The translations under genes were made by a program, and so were the position numbers. Below are positions 29,167 to 40,415 of a DNA stretch of 64,000 bases, in pieces. Origin of the DNA: Oceanisphaera psychrotolerans (GTDB taxonomy: Bacteria > Pseudomonadota > Gammaproteobacteria > Enterobacterales > Aeromonadaceae); NCBI RefSeq assembly GCF_001870485.1, contig NZ_MDKE01000008.1, positions 1 through 64,000 on the forward strand, written 5' to 3'. The notes beneath the pieces are model-generated. The model worked only from the letters and a program-made list of their open reading frames with translations. It did no database searches and was not told the DNA's origin. Numbering within the stretch: the stretch's first letter is position 1; each line of letters opens with the position of its first letter.

Positions 29167-29454
29167 TCAATCCTTAATGGGCAGCGCCCTGAGCTCTTCC
29201 AGTTCTTTGTGCTGACGCTCAACTTTCTTGCGCAAACCGCTGTTGTTCATCTTGAGGCGCAGCAACACCAGACCGAATACCAGCCAGCCAATGGCAAAAC
29301 CCGCCACAAAGACTATCGCCAGCAATGAAGAAAGACGATAGTCGCCCTGAGCCAGCAGATAATTGACATGAACCAACTGGTCATTTTGTGAGCCCAAGGT
29401 CAGCCCCACTGCAAATAGAATTGCCAGGATTACCAGGCCAAAAATAATTTTCAC
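29167..29454 (-). CDS. lapA: Lipopolysaccharide assembly protein LapA
   Basis: 95 residues with two membrane helices (IIFGLVILAILFAVGLTLG and LLAIVFVAGFAIGWLVFGLVLL) and a charged C-terminal helix, the LapA/DUF1049 pattern. Encoded just upstream of lapB, with which it acts in LPS assembly. Confidence 0.93.
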   Translation of the reverse strand: MKIIFGLVILAILFAVGLTLGSQNDQLVHVNYLLAQGDYRLSSLLAIVFVAGFAIGWLVFGLVLLRLKMNNSGLRKKVERQHKELEELRALPIKD

Positions 29455-29563
29455 CTTACCCTCTCAACTTCCTGATTTTGAGTATTGGCATTATCCCGAA
29501 AAAGCACCAAGCCCGCCAGTCGGGTATCCATGAAAAGTGATATAGAACAAGTTGATGGCAAGA

Positions 29564-29845
29564 TCAGGCTGGGTTAACCCGCTCGCGCAATTCTTTACCG
29601 GGTTTGAAATGAGGAACATATTTACCGGTCAGTTCCACTTTTTCACCGGTCTTCGGGTTACGCCCCTGGCGGGGTGCCCGATAATGTAATGAAAAACTGC
29701 CAAAGCCGCGAATTTCAATGCGGTCTCCGGTTTGCAGGGTAGAGGCCATCTGTTCAAGAATTTCCTTGATGGCGTTTTCTACTTCCTTGGCGGAGAGATG
29801 GCCGTATTGCTCTGACAGCCGCTCTATCAGATCGGATTTGGTCAT
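29564..29845 (-). CDS. ihfB: Integration host factor beta subunit
   Basis: 93 residues from ATG 29845, preceded by AGGAG. HU/IHF fold with the arm motif [30 protein letters not shown] and the IHF-beta start [10 protein letters not shown]. It bends DNA as a heterodimer with IHF-alpha. It sits downstream of rpsA as in E. coli, separated by a terminator-like hairpin. Confidence 0.97.
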   Translation of the reverse strand: MTKSDLIERLSEQYGHLSAKEVENAIKEILEQMASTLQTGDRIEIRGFGSFSLHYRAPRQGRNPKTGEKVELTGKYVPHFKPGKELRERVNPA

Positions 29846-29874
29846 GATGGTTTTCTCCTGATCACCAAACAACA

Positions 29875-29900
29875 AAAAGGGGGCGCGAAGGCCCCCTTTT
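29875..29900 (-). terminator. Terminator between rpsA and ihfB
   Basis: 10-bp stem AAAAGGGGGC / GCCCCCTTTT with a 6-nt loop. It partly separates ihfB from rpsA transcription. Confidence 0.85.
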
Positions 29901-29914
29901 GAATTCGGACAGGC

Positions 29915-31588
29915 TTATTCGCCTTTAGCCGCCTTGAAAGCTTCGGCCATGGCACTCAAACCAACATCTTCAGGTTGCTGCTGGTTCAGGTTTTCCATTA
30001 CCACTTTCTCTTCAGCTTCGTCTTTCGCGCGGATAGACAGGCTGAGGGTGCGGTTCTTGCGATCAACGCCCATGAAGCGTGCTTCGATTTCTTCACCAAC
30101 CTTCAGGACGGTGGAAGCATCTTCGATACGGTCGCGAGAGATGTCGGCAACGCGGACATAACCTTCCACGCCTTCTTCCATCTCAACCACGGCGCCTTTG
30201 GCGTCAACGGCAGTGATAGTACCCTTAACGATAGCACCTTTCTTGTTGTCAGACAGGTACTTATTGAAAGGATCTTCGTCGATTTGCTTCACGCCCAGGC
30301 TGATGCGCTCGCGCTCGGGATCGACCTGCAGAACCACGGCGTCGATTTCGTCGCCTTTCTTGAATTCACGAACGGCGTCGTCACCGTTGGCGTTCCAGGA
30401 AATGTCGGACAGGTGAACCAGACCGTCGATGCCGCCGTCCAGACCGATGAAGATACCGAAGTCAGTGATAGACTTGATCTTGCCGGAAACACGGTCGCCC
30501 TTGTTGTGGGTTTCTGCAAACAGCTGCCACGGGTTGGATTTGCACTGCTTCAGACCCAGAGAGATACGACGACGCTCTTCGTCGATATCCAGCACCATCA
30601 CGTCTACGCTGTCGCCAACGGAAACAACCTTGGACGGGTGGATGTTCTTGTTGGTCCAATCCATTTCGGATACGTGCACCAGGCCTTCAACGCCTTCTTC
30701 GATTTCAACGAAGCAGCCGTAGTCGGTCAGGTTGGTCACGCGGCCAGACAGACGAGTGCCTTCCGGGTAACGGTTGGCGATATCGACCCACGGATCTTCG
30801 CCCAGCTGCTTCAGACCCAGAGACACACGAGTGCGCTCACGGTCGAACTTCAGGACTTTAACGTTGATTTCGTCACCCACGTTCACGATTTCGCTTGGAT
30901 GCTTAACGCGCTTCCAGGCCATGTCGGTGATGTGCAGCAGGCCGTCTACGCCGCCCAGGTCTACGAAAGCACCGTAGTCGGTCAGGTTCTTGACGATACC
31001 CTTGACTTCCTGGCCTTCCTGCAGGTTTTCCAGCAGCTGCTCGCGCTCGACGCTGTTTTCGGTTTCGATCACGGCACGGCGAGAAACAACAACGTTGTTA
31101 CGCTTCTGGTCCAGCTTGATAACCTTGAACTCAAGCTCTTTACCTTCCAGGTGCAGAGTGTCGCGTACCGGGCGCACGTCGACCAGAGAGCCGGGCAGGA
31201 AGGCACGAATGGTGTTCACTTCTACGGTGAAACCACCCTTGACCTTGCCGTTGATCACACCGATAACGGTTTCCTGATCTTCGTAGGCTTTTTCCAGTTG
31301 CAGCCAGGCTTCGTGACGCTTGGCCTTTTCGCGGGAAAGCAGAGTCTCGCCGAAACCGTCTTCTACCGCGTCCAGCGCTACGTCTACTACGTCGCCAACG
31401 CTGATTTCCAGCTCGCCCTGGTTGTTTTTGAACTGCTCGGCAGGGATAGCGGATTCAGACTTCAGGCCTGCGTCTACCAGAACGATACCGTTCTCGATGG
31501 CTACAACAGTACCTTTAACAATGGAACCCGGACGGGTTTCCAGTTCTTTCAGAGACTCTTCAAAGAGTTGAGCAAAAGATTCAATCAT
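29915..31588 (-). CDS. rpsA: 30S ribosomal protein S1
   Basis: 557 residues, identical in length to E. coli S1. The start at ATG 31588 gives [31 protein letters not shown]. Six S1/OB repeats can be followed (recurrent [65 protein letters not shown]). It binds mRNA leaders during initiation. It lies between cmk and ihfB, the classic order. Confidence 0.98.
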   Translation of the reverse strand: MIESFAQLFEESLKELETRPGSIVKGTVVAIENGIVLVDAGLKSESAIPAEQFKNNQGELEISVGDVVDVALDAVEDGFGETLLSREKAKRHEAWLQLEKAYEDQETVIGVINGKVKGGFTVEVNTIRAFLPGSLVDVRPVRDTLHLEGKELEFKVIKLDQKRNNVVVSRRAVIETENSVEREQLLENLQEGQEVKGIVKNLTDYGAFVDLGGVDGLLHITDMAWKRVKHPSEIVNVGDEINVKVLKFDRERTRVSLGLKQLGEDPWVDIANRYPEGTRLSGRVTNLTDYGCFVEIEEGVEGLVHVSEMDWTNKNIHPSKVVSVGDSVDVMVLDIDEERRRISLGLKQCKSNPWQLFAETHNKGDRVSGKIKSITDFGIFIGLDGGIDGLVHLSDISWNANGDDAVREFKKGDEIDAVVLQVDPERERISLGVKQIDEDPFNKYLSDNKKGAIVKGTITAVDAKGAVVEMEEGVEGYVRVADISRDRIEDASTVLKVGEEIEARFMGVDRKNRTLSLSIRAKDEAEEKVVMENLNQQQPEDVGLSAMAEAFKAAKGE

Positions 31589-31699
31589 GTTTAATGAATA
31601 CACTTTTTTTAAAGTTGAACATCCACAGGGCAATCCGGCACCAGTGGGGTGATTAACGTAGACCTTCCTCTTCCTTGAAGCGGGCATTGCCAAATTGCA

Positions 31700-32380
31700 T
31701 CAGCGACCGAGCTTAACCTTAGTATGACTCAGCACTTTGTCCAGCACCTGAGCAATGGACATGGTGGTAGAGTCAATAATCAGGGCATCCTCGGCCGCCT
31801 TAAGGGGCGCCACGGCTCGATTGCGATCTCGCTCGTCACGCGCCTGAATTTCGCTTAAAAGGCGGTCAAAGCTAACATCAAAGCCCTTGTCTTGCAACTG
31901 ATTAAGCCGGCGACGCGCCCTTTCCTCGGCGCTGGCGTCGAGGAAAATTTTGACCTGAGCATCGGGGAAAACCACTGTCCCCATATCACGGCCATCGGCA
32001 ATCAGGCCCGGCTGGCCGCGAAAGGCGCGCTGACGCCGGAGCAATGCTTCCCGCACCCGCGGAAAGGCGGCCACCTTGCTGGCGGCTTCGCCGATCTGCT
32101 CGGTTCGAATGGAACGGGACACGTCCTCCCCTTCCAGTATGGTCTTGATATGGCCATCCACCACCGGGAACTGCACATCCAGGTGGGCCGCCAGCGGCAT
32201 CAGGCCGCTTTCATCGTCCAGCGCCACATTATGATGCCGGGCCGCCAGTGCCAGCACACGATAAATTGCGCCGGAGTCAAGCAGATGCCATTCCAGTTTT
32301 TCGGCCAGCAACTGACAAAGGGTTCCCTTGCCGGCGCCGCCCGGGCCATCAACAGTAATGACGGGAGCTTGTTCAGTCAT
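31700..32380 (-). CDS. cmk: Cytidylate kinase
   Basis: 226 residues from ATG 32380, preceded by GGAGA. It has the P-loop GPGGAGKGT, and [13 protein letters not shown] for CMP binding. It phosphorylates CMP and dCMP. It is first in the cmk-rpsA-ihfB gene order. Confidence 0.97.
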   Translation of the reverse strand: MTEQAPVITVDGPGGAGKGTLCQLLAEKLEWHLLDSGAIYRVLALAARHHNVALDDESGLMPLAAHLDVQFPVVDGHIKTILEGEDVSRSIRTEQIGEAASKVAAFPRVREALLRRQRAFRGQPGLIADGRDMGTVVFPDAQVKIFLDASAEERARRRLNQLQDKGFDVSFDRLLSEIQARDERDRNRAVAPLKAAEDALIIDSTTMSIAQVLDKVLSHTKVKLGR

Positions 32381-32602
32381 GGCATTCTCCAGTAAATCAT
32401 TGGTCTGGGCACTCATCCAAGGTGCCGCGCGGCCGGCATTATAACCGAGTTGAGCAATAAAGGCATAACTTACAATCCATTAACACGAATCAGAAAATCC
32501 TGATAAGCCATCCCCTGGCACATATTGTGCCTATACCTGCACGTCCATCCGCTTTACAATGATTACCATTTTTTGTTGCTTGATAATCAAAAGAGGAACG
32601 CC

Positions 32603-33196
32603 ATGAGCAGTGTTACCCGGATGGCAAACTCAAAATTGCCGACACCCTGGGGCACCTTTACCCTGATCGGGTTTGAAGAAAAAGGCACCGGCAAGGATCA
32701 TGCCGCCCTGGTAATGGGGAATATCGATGATGGCCAGCCGGTACTGGGCCGTATTCATTCCGAATGCCTGACCGGTGATGCCCTGTTCAGCCTGCGTTGC
32801 GACTGCGGTTTTCAGTTGCAGGCGGCTCTGGAAAACATCGCCAAAGAGGGGCGCGGCATACTGCTCTATGTACGCCAGGAAGGCCGGGGCATCGGTCTGC
32901 TCAACAAGATCCATGCCTACCATCTGCAGGATCAGGGCAAGGACACGGTAGAAGCCAACGTGGAACTGGGCTTTGCCGCCGACATGCGTGACTACACCAT
33001 CTGTGCCGATATGCTGCACAGCCTGGGTGTCAAACAGATGAAGCTGATGACCAACAACCCGCGCAAGGTCAAGGCCATGGAAAACTTCGGTATCGAGGTG
33101 GTGGAGCGGGTGCCACTGCAGGAGGGGCGCAATCCCTTCAACGAGGGTTACCTTGACACCAAGGCCGGCAAGCTGGGTCATATGCTGAAAAGCTGA
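32603..33196 (+). CDS. ribA: GTP cyclohydrolase II
   Basis: 197 residues (E. coli 196), start at ATG 32603 behind AAGAGGAACGCC. First committed step of riboflavin synthesis. The zinc-binding cysteines are in [20 protein letters not shown], and [10 protein letters not shown] is the catalytic arginine motif. It is divergent from cmk and ends at a strong terminator. I see no FMN riboswitch in the short leader. Confidence 0.97.
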   Translation: MSSVTRMANSKLPTPWGTFTLIGFEEKGTGKDHAALVMGNIDDGQPVLGRIHSECLTGDALFSLRCDCGFQLQAALENIAKEGRGILLYVRQEGRGIGLLNKIHAYHLQDQGKDTVEANVELGFAADMRDYTICADMLHSLGVKQMKLMTNNPRKVKAMENFGIEVVERVPLQEGRNPFNEGYLDTKAGKLGHMLKS

Positions 33197-33219
33197 ATCT
33201 AACGCTTCCCGCCTTCAAC

Positions 33220-33252
33220 AAAAAGCCCCGGGCCACTGGCCCGGGGCTTTTT
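33220..33252. terminator. Terminator between ribA and fruA (bidirectional)
   Basis: 15-bp perfect stem, 33220-33234 with 33238-33252, loop ACT, with T-runs on both sides. Confidence 0.93.
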
Positions 33253-33328
33253 GCTGGGAAACCACGGTAGGCAGGGATTAGCCAATAAACCCGGCAGCCA
33301 GCCAGAGTCAATCCCTGATAATTAACCC

Positions 33329-35064
33329 TTAAGCACGCTTTTCCTGAACCTGTTCTTGTCCTGCCAGCATCTGAGCGTCGCTGCGCTTGAGTACCGAATA
33401 CAGAACACCGGTGACGATGGCGCCTGCCGCAATGGCGACGATATACCATAGCAGGGCGGTCACCGCATTGGGGATAAAGAACACGAAGATACCACCGTGA
33501 GGGGCCAGCAGCTTGGCGCCGAACAACATCGACAGGGCGCCGGCCAGGGCACCACCCAGCATACAGCTCGGGATCACCCGCAGTGGGTCCCGGGCGGCGA
33601 AGGGAATGGCCCCTTCGGAGATAAAGCACAGACCCAGCACAAAAGATGCCTTGCCCGCTTCCCGCTCGTTGTCATTGAACTTGCTTCGGGCCAGGAAGGT
33701 GGCGATACCCATGCCCAGCGCCGGTACCATACCTGCGGCCATTACCGCCGCCATGGGCGCATAGGTTTCCGAGGCCAGCAGGCCAACACCGAAGGCATAG
33801 GCCGCCTTGTTGACCGGACCACCCATGTCGAAGCACATCATGGCACCGAGCAAGATGCCCAGCAGCACCGCGTTGGCCGAGCCCATGTTGTTGAGAAAGA
33901 CGGTCATGGCGTTCATGATGCCGGCGACCGGGCCCCCCACCACATAGATCATCACCAGACCGGTAAACAGACTGGCCAGCAGCGGGATCAGCAGGATTGG
34001 CTTGAGGGCTTCCAGGCTCTTGGGCATGGGCACCTTGGTTGCCAGCCAGCGGGCGCTGTAACCGGCCAGGAAACCGGCGGCGATACCACCGAGGAAGCCT
34101 GCACCCAGGGAGCTGGCCAGCATGCCGCCGATCATGCCGGGGGCAATACCCGGACGGTCGGCGATGGAATAGGCGATGTAGCCGGCCAGTACCGGGATCA
34201 TCAGGGCAAATGCCGAGGCTCCGCCGATCTGCATCAGCGCCGCGGCCAGGGTCCCTTCCTCTTTAAAGGCCTCGATCCCGAACACGAATGACAGGGCGAT
34301 GATCAGACCACCGGCCACCACCATCGGCAGCATGAAGGACACCCCGGTCAGCAGGTGCTGATAGGGACCGGCCTTTTTCTTGTCATCCGTCTTTTCACTG
34401 CTGCTCCGGGCCTGATGCTGCAGCACCGCCGCCTCGGCCAGGGCCGTTTCTATGGTCAGCTTCGGCTTTTTCAACGCCTGACCGGTACTGGTGCGATAGA
34501 CACGCTTGCCGTTGAAGCGCGCCAGGTCCACCTCGATATCGGCGGCGACAATCACGCAATCGGCGACGGCAATATCCTCGGCAGTCAGCGCATTTTGCGC
34601 CCCGACCGAGCCCTGGGTTTCTACCTTGATATCGAAGCCCATGGCCTTGGCGGTTTCGTTCAATGCCTCGGCCGACATAAAGGTATGGGCAACGCCGGTC
34701 GGACAGGCCGTGACCGCGACCAGACGGGTTTTACCCGTGGTCACGGTCGCACTGGCCTGCAGTACCTCGGCTTCCTCCGCCGCCTGCTGCAGATACCCCT
34801 TGGGGTTATTCAACGCGGGCTGAATGTCGCTCTGGTACACGCGTTTACCGCTGAAGCGGGACAGATCCAGCGCGGTACCGGCGGCCACCACCAGCTCGGC
34901 CTCGGCAATCTGCGCTTCGGTAAAGGGCGTCACCGGCTCAAGCTGGCTGTGACATTCCATCGCCACATTCCAGCCCAGATCAGTTGCGGCCTGGCGCAGC
35001 ACCCGTGCCGCCATGTAGCTGCTGGCCACCCCCGACGGCAGGTGGTAATAATCAATGTTTTCAT
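33329..35064 (-). CDS. fruA: PTS fructose transporter subunit IIBC, with an N-terminal frameshift
   Basis: Imports fructose as fructose 1-phosphate. It has a duplicated IIB-like domain (second one complete: VAVTACPTGVAHTFMSAEAL, phospho-Cys), then the IIC membrane domain from about 225 (HLLTGVSFMLPMVVAGGL, CFDMGGPVNKAAYAFG, FISEGAIPFAARDP). The natural start is ATG 35064 behind AAGGAA, 12 bp after fruK. It reads MKTLIITTC and then goes out of frame; adding one C at the CC run (35037-35038 on the plus strand) restores CPSGVASSYMAAR. As given, translation could only begin at GTG 35029 or later, losing the first IIB motif. Either a one-base loss or an assembly error. Confidence 0.9.
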
Positions 35065-35075
35065 CGGAGTTCCTT

Positions 35076-36011
35076 TCATGCTTCTACCTGTTCGACCACG
35101 ATGGCCTGCTCATAACCATTCAGTTCTTTCTGATTACGGATACCCACGCCGACTTGAGTCACGGCCATCACCGACAGGGCACAGGCACGGCGCAGGGCTT
35201 TTTCTTCCGACAATCCTTCAACAAAACCGGCGCACAGGCCGGCAACCAGAGAATCACCGGCGCCGACCGTGCTGATCACTTTTACCTGGGGAACCCGGGC
35301 ACGCCAGTATCCATTGGGGCCGAACCAGTGCACGCCGTCTTCACCGGCCGACACCACCACATGGTCGATGCCCTGCTTCTGGATTTCCCGGGCACAGGTG
35401 ACCAGATCCATGCCCTCGCTGATCGGTCGACCCACCAGGTCCGCCAGTTCATCGATGTTGGGTTTGATCAGAGAGGGCAGGCCCTTGATACCAGCCCGGA
35501 GGGCGCCACCGCTGGCATCCAGCAAGACCTGCTTGCCCCGGCCCCGCCACATTTCAATCATGCCTTCCAGCTGCTGGGGGCGAACCCCGGGCGGCAGGCT
35601 GCCCGCCACCACCAAGGTCTCGAAACTGCCCGCCAGCGACTCCAGTCGGGCCAGCAAGCGGTTCCACTCGGTATCGGATACCTGCAGCCCGGGCAAATTG
35701 ATATCGGTCACCCGCCCGCTGGCTTCGCTCACCTTGACGTTGACCCGGGTATCCCCGGCCAGGCGTACGAAGGCGTCATCGATGCCGTACTGGTTGAACA
35801 GGGCACGGAAGGCCGCGTCGTTGTCCAGGCCGAGGAAACCGCTGACCGTGGGGGTATGCCCCAGGTCGCTGAGCACCCGGGCCACGTTGATGCCCTTGCC
35901 TGCCGCCCCCAGATAACCGGCCTTGGCCAGGTTCACGCTGCCGGCGGTCAGTTGATCCAGTGTCACCGTCAAATCCAGGGCCGGATTCAGGGTCAGTGTC
36001 AGAATACTCAT
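35076..36011 (-). CDS. fruK: 1-phosphofructokinase
   Basis: 311 residues, PfkB family. It has the N-terminal LNPALDLTV and GKGINVARVLSDLG, and the C-terminal catalytic motif STVGAGDSLVAG. It converts fructose 1-phosphate to fructose 1,6-bisphosphate. Its start overlaps the fruB stop by 4 bp, and it precedes fruA by 12 bp in the fruBKA operon. Confidence 0.96.
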   Translation of the reverse strand: MSILTLTLNPALDLTVTLDQLTAGSVNLAKAGYLGAAGKGINVARVLSDLGHTPTVSGFLGLDNDAAFRALFNQYGIDDAFVRLAGDTRVNVKVSEASGRVTDINLPGLQVSDTEWNRLLARLESLAGSFETLVVAGSLPPGVRPQQLEGMIEMWRGRGKQVLLDASGGALRAGIKGLPSLIKPNIDELADLVGRPISEGMDLVTCAREIQKQGIDHVVVSAGEDGVHWFGPNGYWRARVPQVKVISTVGAGDSLVAGLCAGFVEGLSEEKALRRACALSVMAVTQVGVGIRNQKELNGYEQAIVVEQVEA

Positions 36012-39000
36012 TTTGCTTCTCCTACCAGAGCACGCACGCTCCCGGCATCTTGTGCCACCAGGGCCTGTTCGGCCAGTTCACGGCAGCGAGACAGGCTCCA
36101 TTCCCGTACCTGAGCCTTGACCAGAGGGACCCGTTTCAGACTGACCGACAGCTCGTCCACACCCAGGCCCAGCAATATCGGCAATGCCTTGGGATCCGAG
36201 CCCATCTCACCGCAGACCCCCACCCATTTACCCTTGGCATGGGCGGCATCTACCGTCATCTTGATCAGCCGCAGCACCGCCGGGTTCATGGCATCGGACA
36301 GGGAGGACAGCTCACCATTGCCACGGTCCACCGCCAGGGTGTACTGGGTCAGGTCATTGGTGCCGATGCTGAAGAAATCGGCTTCTTCTGCAAACACATG
36401 GGCATTGAGGGCGGCAGAAGGCACTTCAATCATGATGCCCAGCTGTACATCCGGGGCCTGCACCTCGGCCTGAACCCGGTCGAACATTTCCTTGGCCCAG
36501 CGCCATTCGGACCAGTCGGCCACCATCGGGAACATGATGCGAATCGGCTGCTTGCCGGCGGCGGTCAGCAGGGCGCGCAACTGGGTTTCGAGCAGTTCCG
36601 GCTTCTGCATGCACAGGCGGATACCGCGTACCCCGAGGAAGGGGTTCTCTTCTTTCGGTACGGGCCAGTACGGCAGCGGCTTGTCGCCACCTACGTCCAG
36701 GGTACGGGCCACCAGGGGGCGACCATCCAGGGCATCGATAACTTTCTTGTACTCGGCGGTCTGGGCAGCCAGATCAGGGGCGCTGCTCTGGGCCATGAAC
36801 ACGAACTCGGTACGCAGCAGCCCGACGCCTTCGGCACCGGCCTCCACCGCCTCAACCGCCTTGGCGGTGTCACCCAGGTTGGCACAGACTTCAATCCTGT
36901 GCTGATCGAGGGTGGTCGCATGCTGATCGCGACTGGCCCAGGCTTTCTCCGCCAGCTCTTTTTCCTGTTGCTGGCGCACCTTGGCCTGTTCCAGCGCATC
37001 CTGTTCCGGTGCGACCCACAGGGTGCCGGCCTCGCCGTCGAGGATGACCTGGGTATCCTGCGCCAGGGTCATTACCCCACCGCCCATGCCCACCAGAGCG
37101 GGAATGCCCAGGGAGCGGGCCAGAATGGCGCTGTGAGAGGATGCGCCACCACCGGCGGTAACCATGCCCAGTACCTTGGCCGGGTCCATGTTGACCACAT
37201 CGGAAGGACCTATGTCTTCCGCCACCCAGATATAGGGTGTAGCGGGTTTTTCGAGCAGGGGGGTATTACACAGAATCGCCATCACCCGGCGACCGATATC
37301 ACGGATGTCGGCGGCCCGCTCGGCCAGCAGCGTATCGGGACTGGCAGCCTGCAGGGTAGCGGCGGAGTCGATTTCCGACCACCAGGCCGCTTGGACAGAC
37401 AGCCCCTGCTTGATGCGCTCCACCGCCCCTTCGGCCAGGGACGGATCGTCCAGCAGCTCCCGGTGCATGGCCATGATTTCCTTCGCCTGGATCTGCGTCG
37501 CCGCCTCCACACTGGCGGCCAGGTCTTCATCCGCCTGCTTGAGGGCGGCATGCAGCTTGGCCTGCTCGGCGGCAGCGTCAGCGGCCTTTTGCGGATAGTC
37601 AAAGACCGGCGCGGCTTCAACAAATACCGGCCCGATGGCGGTACCCGGCGAGGCGGGCACGCCTTGCAGCTCGGTGTTGGGGCCGATGTCATGCACCTGA
37701 TGCATTTCGGGTTGGCTGGGAGTGTCGGTCGCCGCCTCCGGCTGCACCGCCGGTGCCGCCACCAGAGTACCGATATCTTCGCCCAGGCCGCTCTCGACCG
37801 CCTCGACCAGACCGCTCAGGGCCTGCTCCGCATCGGCACCTTCGGCCTTGAACACCAGCTGATGGCCGGCCTTGACACCCAGGCTTATCACCTTCATCAG
37901 GCTCTTGGCCGAGACGCTGTGACCATCGCCATCCAGATTGCGCATCTCGATCTTGGCTTCGAATTTCTTGGCGGTCTGCACCAGCATGGCACCGGGGCGG
38001 GCATGCAGGCCATGGGCATTGCGTATGGTCACCAGCCGCTCATTGGCGGCCAGGCCCGGGGTGGCTTCGGTGGAGGATACTGCTTCGGACGCAGCCGGCC
38101 CGGCGGCAACTGCCACCGTCTCTTCTCCCAGACCGGACTCCACGGCCGCAACCAGTCCTTTCAACGCTTCATCGGCATCTTCACCGGTCGCACTGAAGGC
38201 CAGAGTATGGCCCACTTTAACGCCCAAGGTCATGATTTTCATCAGGCTTTTCGCCGACACCGGCTTGCCTGAGCCATCCAGGTTACGCACCTGGATATCG
38301 GCCTTGAATTGTTTGGCCACTTTCACCAGCGCGGCACCGGGGCGGGCATGCAAGCCATGAGGGTTGCACACCTGTACCTGAAGTTCGCCACCGGCGGCCT
38401 TGCCCGGCCCCTTGTTCAGGGCGGCTAACAGCGCCTCGGCCGATGCCTGACTGGCCAGTTCCGTGCCCTGTCCCTCTACCAGCCAGTCGGCCAGCTGATT
38501 CAGGATGTTTTTATGGCTGCTGCCGCTGGACGCCAGGGTCAGCAAACCCTGCACCGGTTGCTGCTGATGCTCGAATGCGGTCGCGGCGGTGACCAGTGCC
38601 ACCTTGGCCTCTTTGCTGGCTGCTACCTGGCTCAACCACCAGCCCTGTCCCAGGTGATTCGCATTGCCAAGTGCCTGTTGCTCTGCCGCATCCGCGCCCA
38701 TCAGCGCACAGGCCTGCTCGACCAGTTGTGACAACGAGCTGGCGGCCACCCGGGCACCCAGCTGCGAGACACTCAGCTCAATCTGAGCTTCCTCCCCTTG
38801 CAGCAACTGCAGGATATCCTGCGGCTGGCGGGCAGCTCGAACCTGCTCGGCCAGACCATCACGCGACAGGGCTCGGGCCAGCTGTTTCAACAGATCCAGG
38901 TGTTCATCAGAACCGGCGGCGATACCCAGCACCAGATAGGCTTTTTCACCGTCACCCCAGTCCACGCCTTCCGGCAAATGGATGGCCCTGATCCCGGTTT

Positions 39001-39217
39001 TCAGCACCAGATGCCGGGTGTCCAGAGTGCCGTGGGGGATGGCGATCCCTTGTCCCAGGTAAGTGGCGGTTTGCGCTTCTCGGGCCAGCATCGCGCTGCC
39101 ATAGCCAGCAGCCGCCAGGCCATCACGCTCCAGCCAGTTTGCCAGTTCGGCAATGACCGATGGTTTATCGCTCAGCTGAGCCCCTATTTGTACATCTTGT
39201 GTAGATAGTGAAAGCAT
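36008..39217 (-). CDS. fruB: Multiphosphoryl transfer protein FruB: EIIA, M domain, two HPr, enzyme I
   Basis: 1069 residues, a complete fructose phosphorelay in one chain. EIIA-Fru at 1-145 (phospho-His62 in IAIPHGTL); a central EIIA-like M domain at about 150-260; HPr-1 at about 278-365 (His290 in HGLHARPGA); HPr-2 at about 395-480 (His405, same motif); enzyme I from about 514 ([13 protein letters not shown], phospho-His in [23 protein letters not shown]-terminal PEP-binding [17 protein letters not shown] and [10 protein letters not shown]). Family members usually carry one HPr (FPr), so the tandem HPr is unusual. It should feed FruA directly. It is divergent from cra across a Cra site. Confidence 0.95.
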   Translation of the reverse strand: MLSLSTQDVQIGAQLSDKPSVIAELANWLERDGLAAAGYGSAMLAREAQTATYLGQGIAIPHGTLDTRHLVLKTGIRAIHLPEGVDWGDGEKAYLVLGIAAGSDEHLDLLKQLARALSRDGLAEQVRAARQPQDILQLLQGEEAQIELSVSQLGARVAASSLSQLVEQACALMGADAAEQQALGNANHLGQGWWLSQVAASKEAKVALVTAATAFEHQQQPVQGLLTLASSGSSHKNILNQLADWLVEGQGTELASQASAEALLAALNKGPGKAAGGELQVQVCNPHGLHARPGAALVKVAKQFKADIQVRNLDGSGKPVSAKSLMKIMTLGVKVGHTLAFSATGEDADEALKGLVAAVESGLGEETVAVAAGPAASEAVSSTEATPGLAANERLVTIRNAHGLHARPGAMLVQTAKKFEAKIEMRNLDGDGHSVSAKSLMKVISLGVKAGHQLVFKAEGADAEQALSGLVEAVESGLGEDIGTLVAAPAVQPEAATDTPSQPEMHQVHDIGPNTELQGVPASPGTAIGPVFVEAAPVFDYPQKAADAAAEQAKLHAALKQADEDLAASVEAATQIQAKEIMAMHRELLDDPSLAEGAVERIKQGLSVQAAWWSEIDSAATLQAASPDTLLAERAADIRDIGRRVMAILCNTPLLEKPATPYIWVAEDIGPSDVVNMDPAKVLGMVTAGGGASSHSAILARSLGIPALVGMGGGVMTLAQDTQVILDGEAGTLWVAPEQDALEQAKVRQQQEKELAEKAWASRDQHATTLDQHRIEVCANLGDTAKAVEAVEAGAEGVGLLRTEFVFMAQSSAPDLAAQTAEYKKVIDALDGRPLVARTLDVGGDKPLPYWPVPKEENPFLGVRGIRLCMQKPELLETQLRALLTAAGKQPIRIMFPMVADWSEWRWAKEMFDRVQAEVQAPDVQLGIMIEVPSAALNAHVFAEEADFFSIGTNDLTQYTLAVDRGNGELSSLSDAMNPAVLRLIKMTVDAAHAKGKWVGVCGEMGSDPKALPILLGLGVDELSVSLKRVPLVKAQVREWSLSRCRELAEQALVAQDAGSVRALVGEAK

Positions 39218-39305
39218 GACACCACTCGCATGTTACAAGGATATATACACCCTGTGTCTTGGTTGAAATATAAAGTTACTAATCTGATCTTGTATGTTGA
39301 ATGCA

Positions 39306-39322
39306 TCCTGAATCGTTTCAGC
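39306..39322. promoter_or_regulatory. Cra (FruR) operator between fruB and cra
   Basis: CTGAATCGTTTCAGC matches the Cra consensus TGAAnCGnTTCA. Placed between the divergent fruBKA operon and cra, it should repress fruBKA until fructose 1-phosphate binds Cra, and may autoregulate cra. Confidence 0.9.
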
Positions 39323-39394
39323 AAATCTCGCAAGTTATCCGCATCGAGAGATCACCATGGTATGATCCAGTGCACATTTTTACGGATTATTGAC

Positions 39395-40384
39395 ATGAAA
39401 TTGGATGAAGTGGCCCGCCTGGCCGGCGTGTCCCGTACCACCGCCAGCTATGTGATCAATGGCAAGGCCGAACAGCACCGGATCAGCAAGGCCACCCAGG
39501 ACAAGGTGATGTCGGTGGTCAAGGCCCATAACTATCAACCGGACCGGCAGGCAGCGGCCTTGCGTGGCGCCCAGTCCCACACCCTGGGTCTGATCGTGCC
39601 CGACCTGGACAACCCCAGCTATGCCCGCCTGGCCAAGATGCTGGAATGGCAGGCCCGCCAGGCCGGTTTTCAAATGTTGATTACCTGCTCCGACGATGAT
39701 CCGGACACAGAACGGGAACTGGCAATGATGCTCAGGAGCCGCCGGGTCGATGCCCTGATCGTGGCCTCCTGCCTGCCAGCGGATGACGCTTTCTACCTGC
39801 GCCTCAACCGAAGCCTGCCGGTGATTGGCCTCGACCGCATACTGCCTTCGCCGCTTATTTCGATCAGCAGCGAAGACCGGGCCGCCTCATTCCGGCTGGC
39901 CCTGACCCTGCTCACCCCCGAGCTGGAAAAGGTCTGGCTGCTTTCCGCCGCCCCGCACCTGGGCATCAGCCTGGAACGGGAACAGGGATTTGTGAAGGTG
40001 ATGAACGCCACCGGGGTACCCCACCAGGTACTCTATTGCGAACGTTTTGAACGGCAATCAGCCTTTCGCCAGCTCAATGAACTGCAAGGCGTCGACTGGC
40101 AACGGCCCCAGGCCATCATGACCACGGCGTTTGTATTGCTGGAGGGGGCGCTCGATTACTTTCATCAATACCATTCACAGATCCCGCCCAGGCTGAGACT
40201 GGGCGCCTTCGGCGATCACCGCCTGCTCAATTTCCTGTCCAGTCCGGTCAACACCATGGCTCAGGATCATCACATGATGGCTCAGCAGGTACTGGCGCTC
40301 ACCCTGGATGCCATACGTGGCAACTATCGCAGCGGCCACTACCCGGTCCCGCGGATCCTGCACCGGCGCCTGTCAAAGCAGTAA
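39395..40384 (+). CDS. cra: Catabolite repressor/activator Cra (FruR)
   Basis: 329 residues from ATG 39395. LacI-family helix-turn-helix MKLDEVARLAGVSRTTASYVINGKAEQHRIS, with the sequence typical of Cra, then the hinge QPDRQAAALR and a periplasmic-binding-like effector domain. It senses fructose 1-phosphate. Earlier in-frame codons back to 39230 are not needed. Confidence 0.95.
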   Translation: MKLDEVARLAGVSRTTASYVINGKAEQHRISKATQDKVMSVVKAHNYQPDRQAAALRGAQSHTLGLIVPDLDNPSYARLAKMLEWQARQAGFQMLITCSDDDPDTERELAMMLRSRRVDALIVASCLPADDAFYLRLNRSLPVIGLDRILPSPLISISSEDRAASFRLALTLLTPELEKVWLLSAAPHLGISLEREQGFVKVMNATGVPHQVLYCERFERQSAFRQLNELQGVDWQRPQAIMTTAFVLLEGALDYFHQYHSQIPPRLRLGAFGDHRLLNFLSSPVNTMAQDHHMMAQQVLALTLDAIRGNYRSGHYPVPRILHRRLSKQ

Positions 40385-40415
40385 CAACGCCGAACACACC
40401 TGGGTTTGACAGCCA

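Noticed and set aside
29975-31594. 539-codon ORF antisense to rpsA
   Set aside because: Mirror of the S1 repeats; no start signal and no known family.
35960-38272. 770-codon ORF antisense to fruB
   Set aside because: Shadow of fruB; repetitive His/Gln/Gly composition and no recognisable domain.
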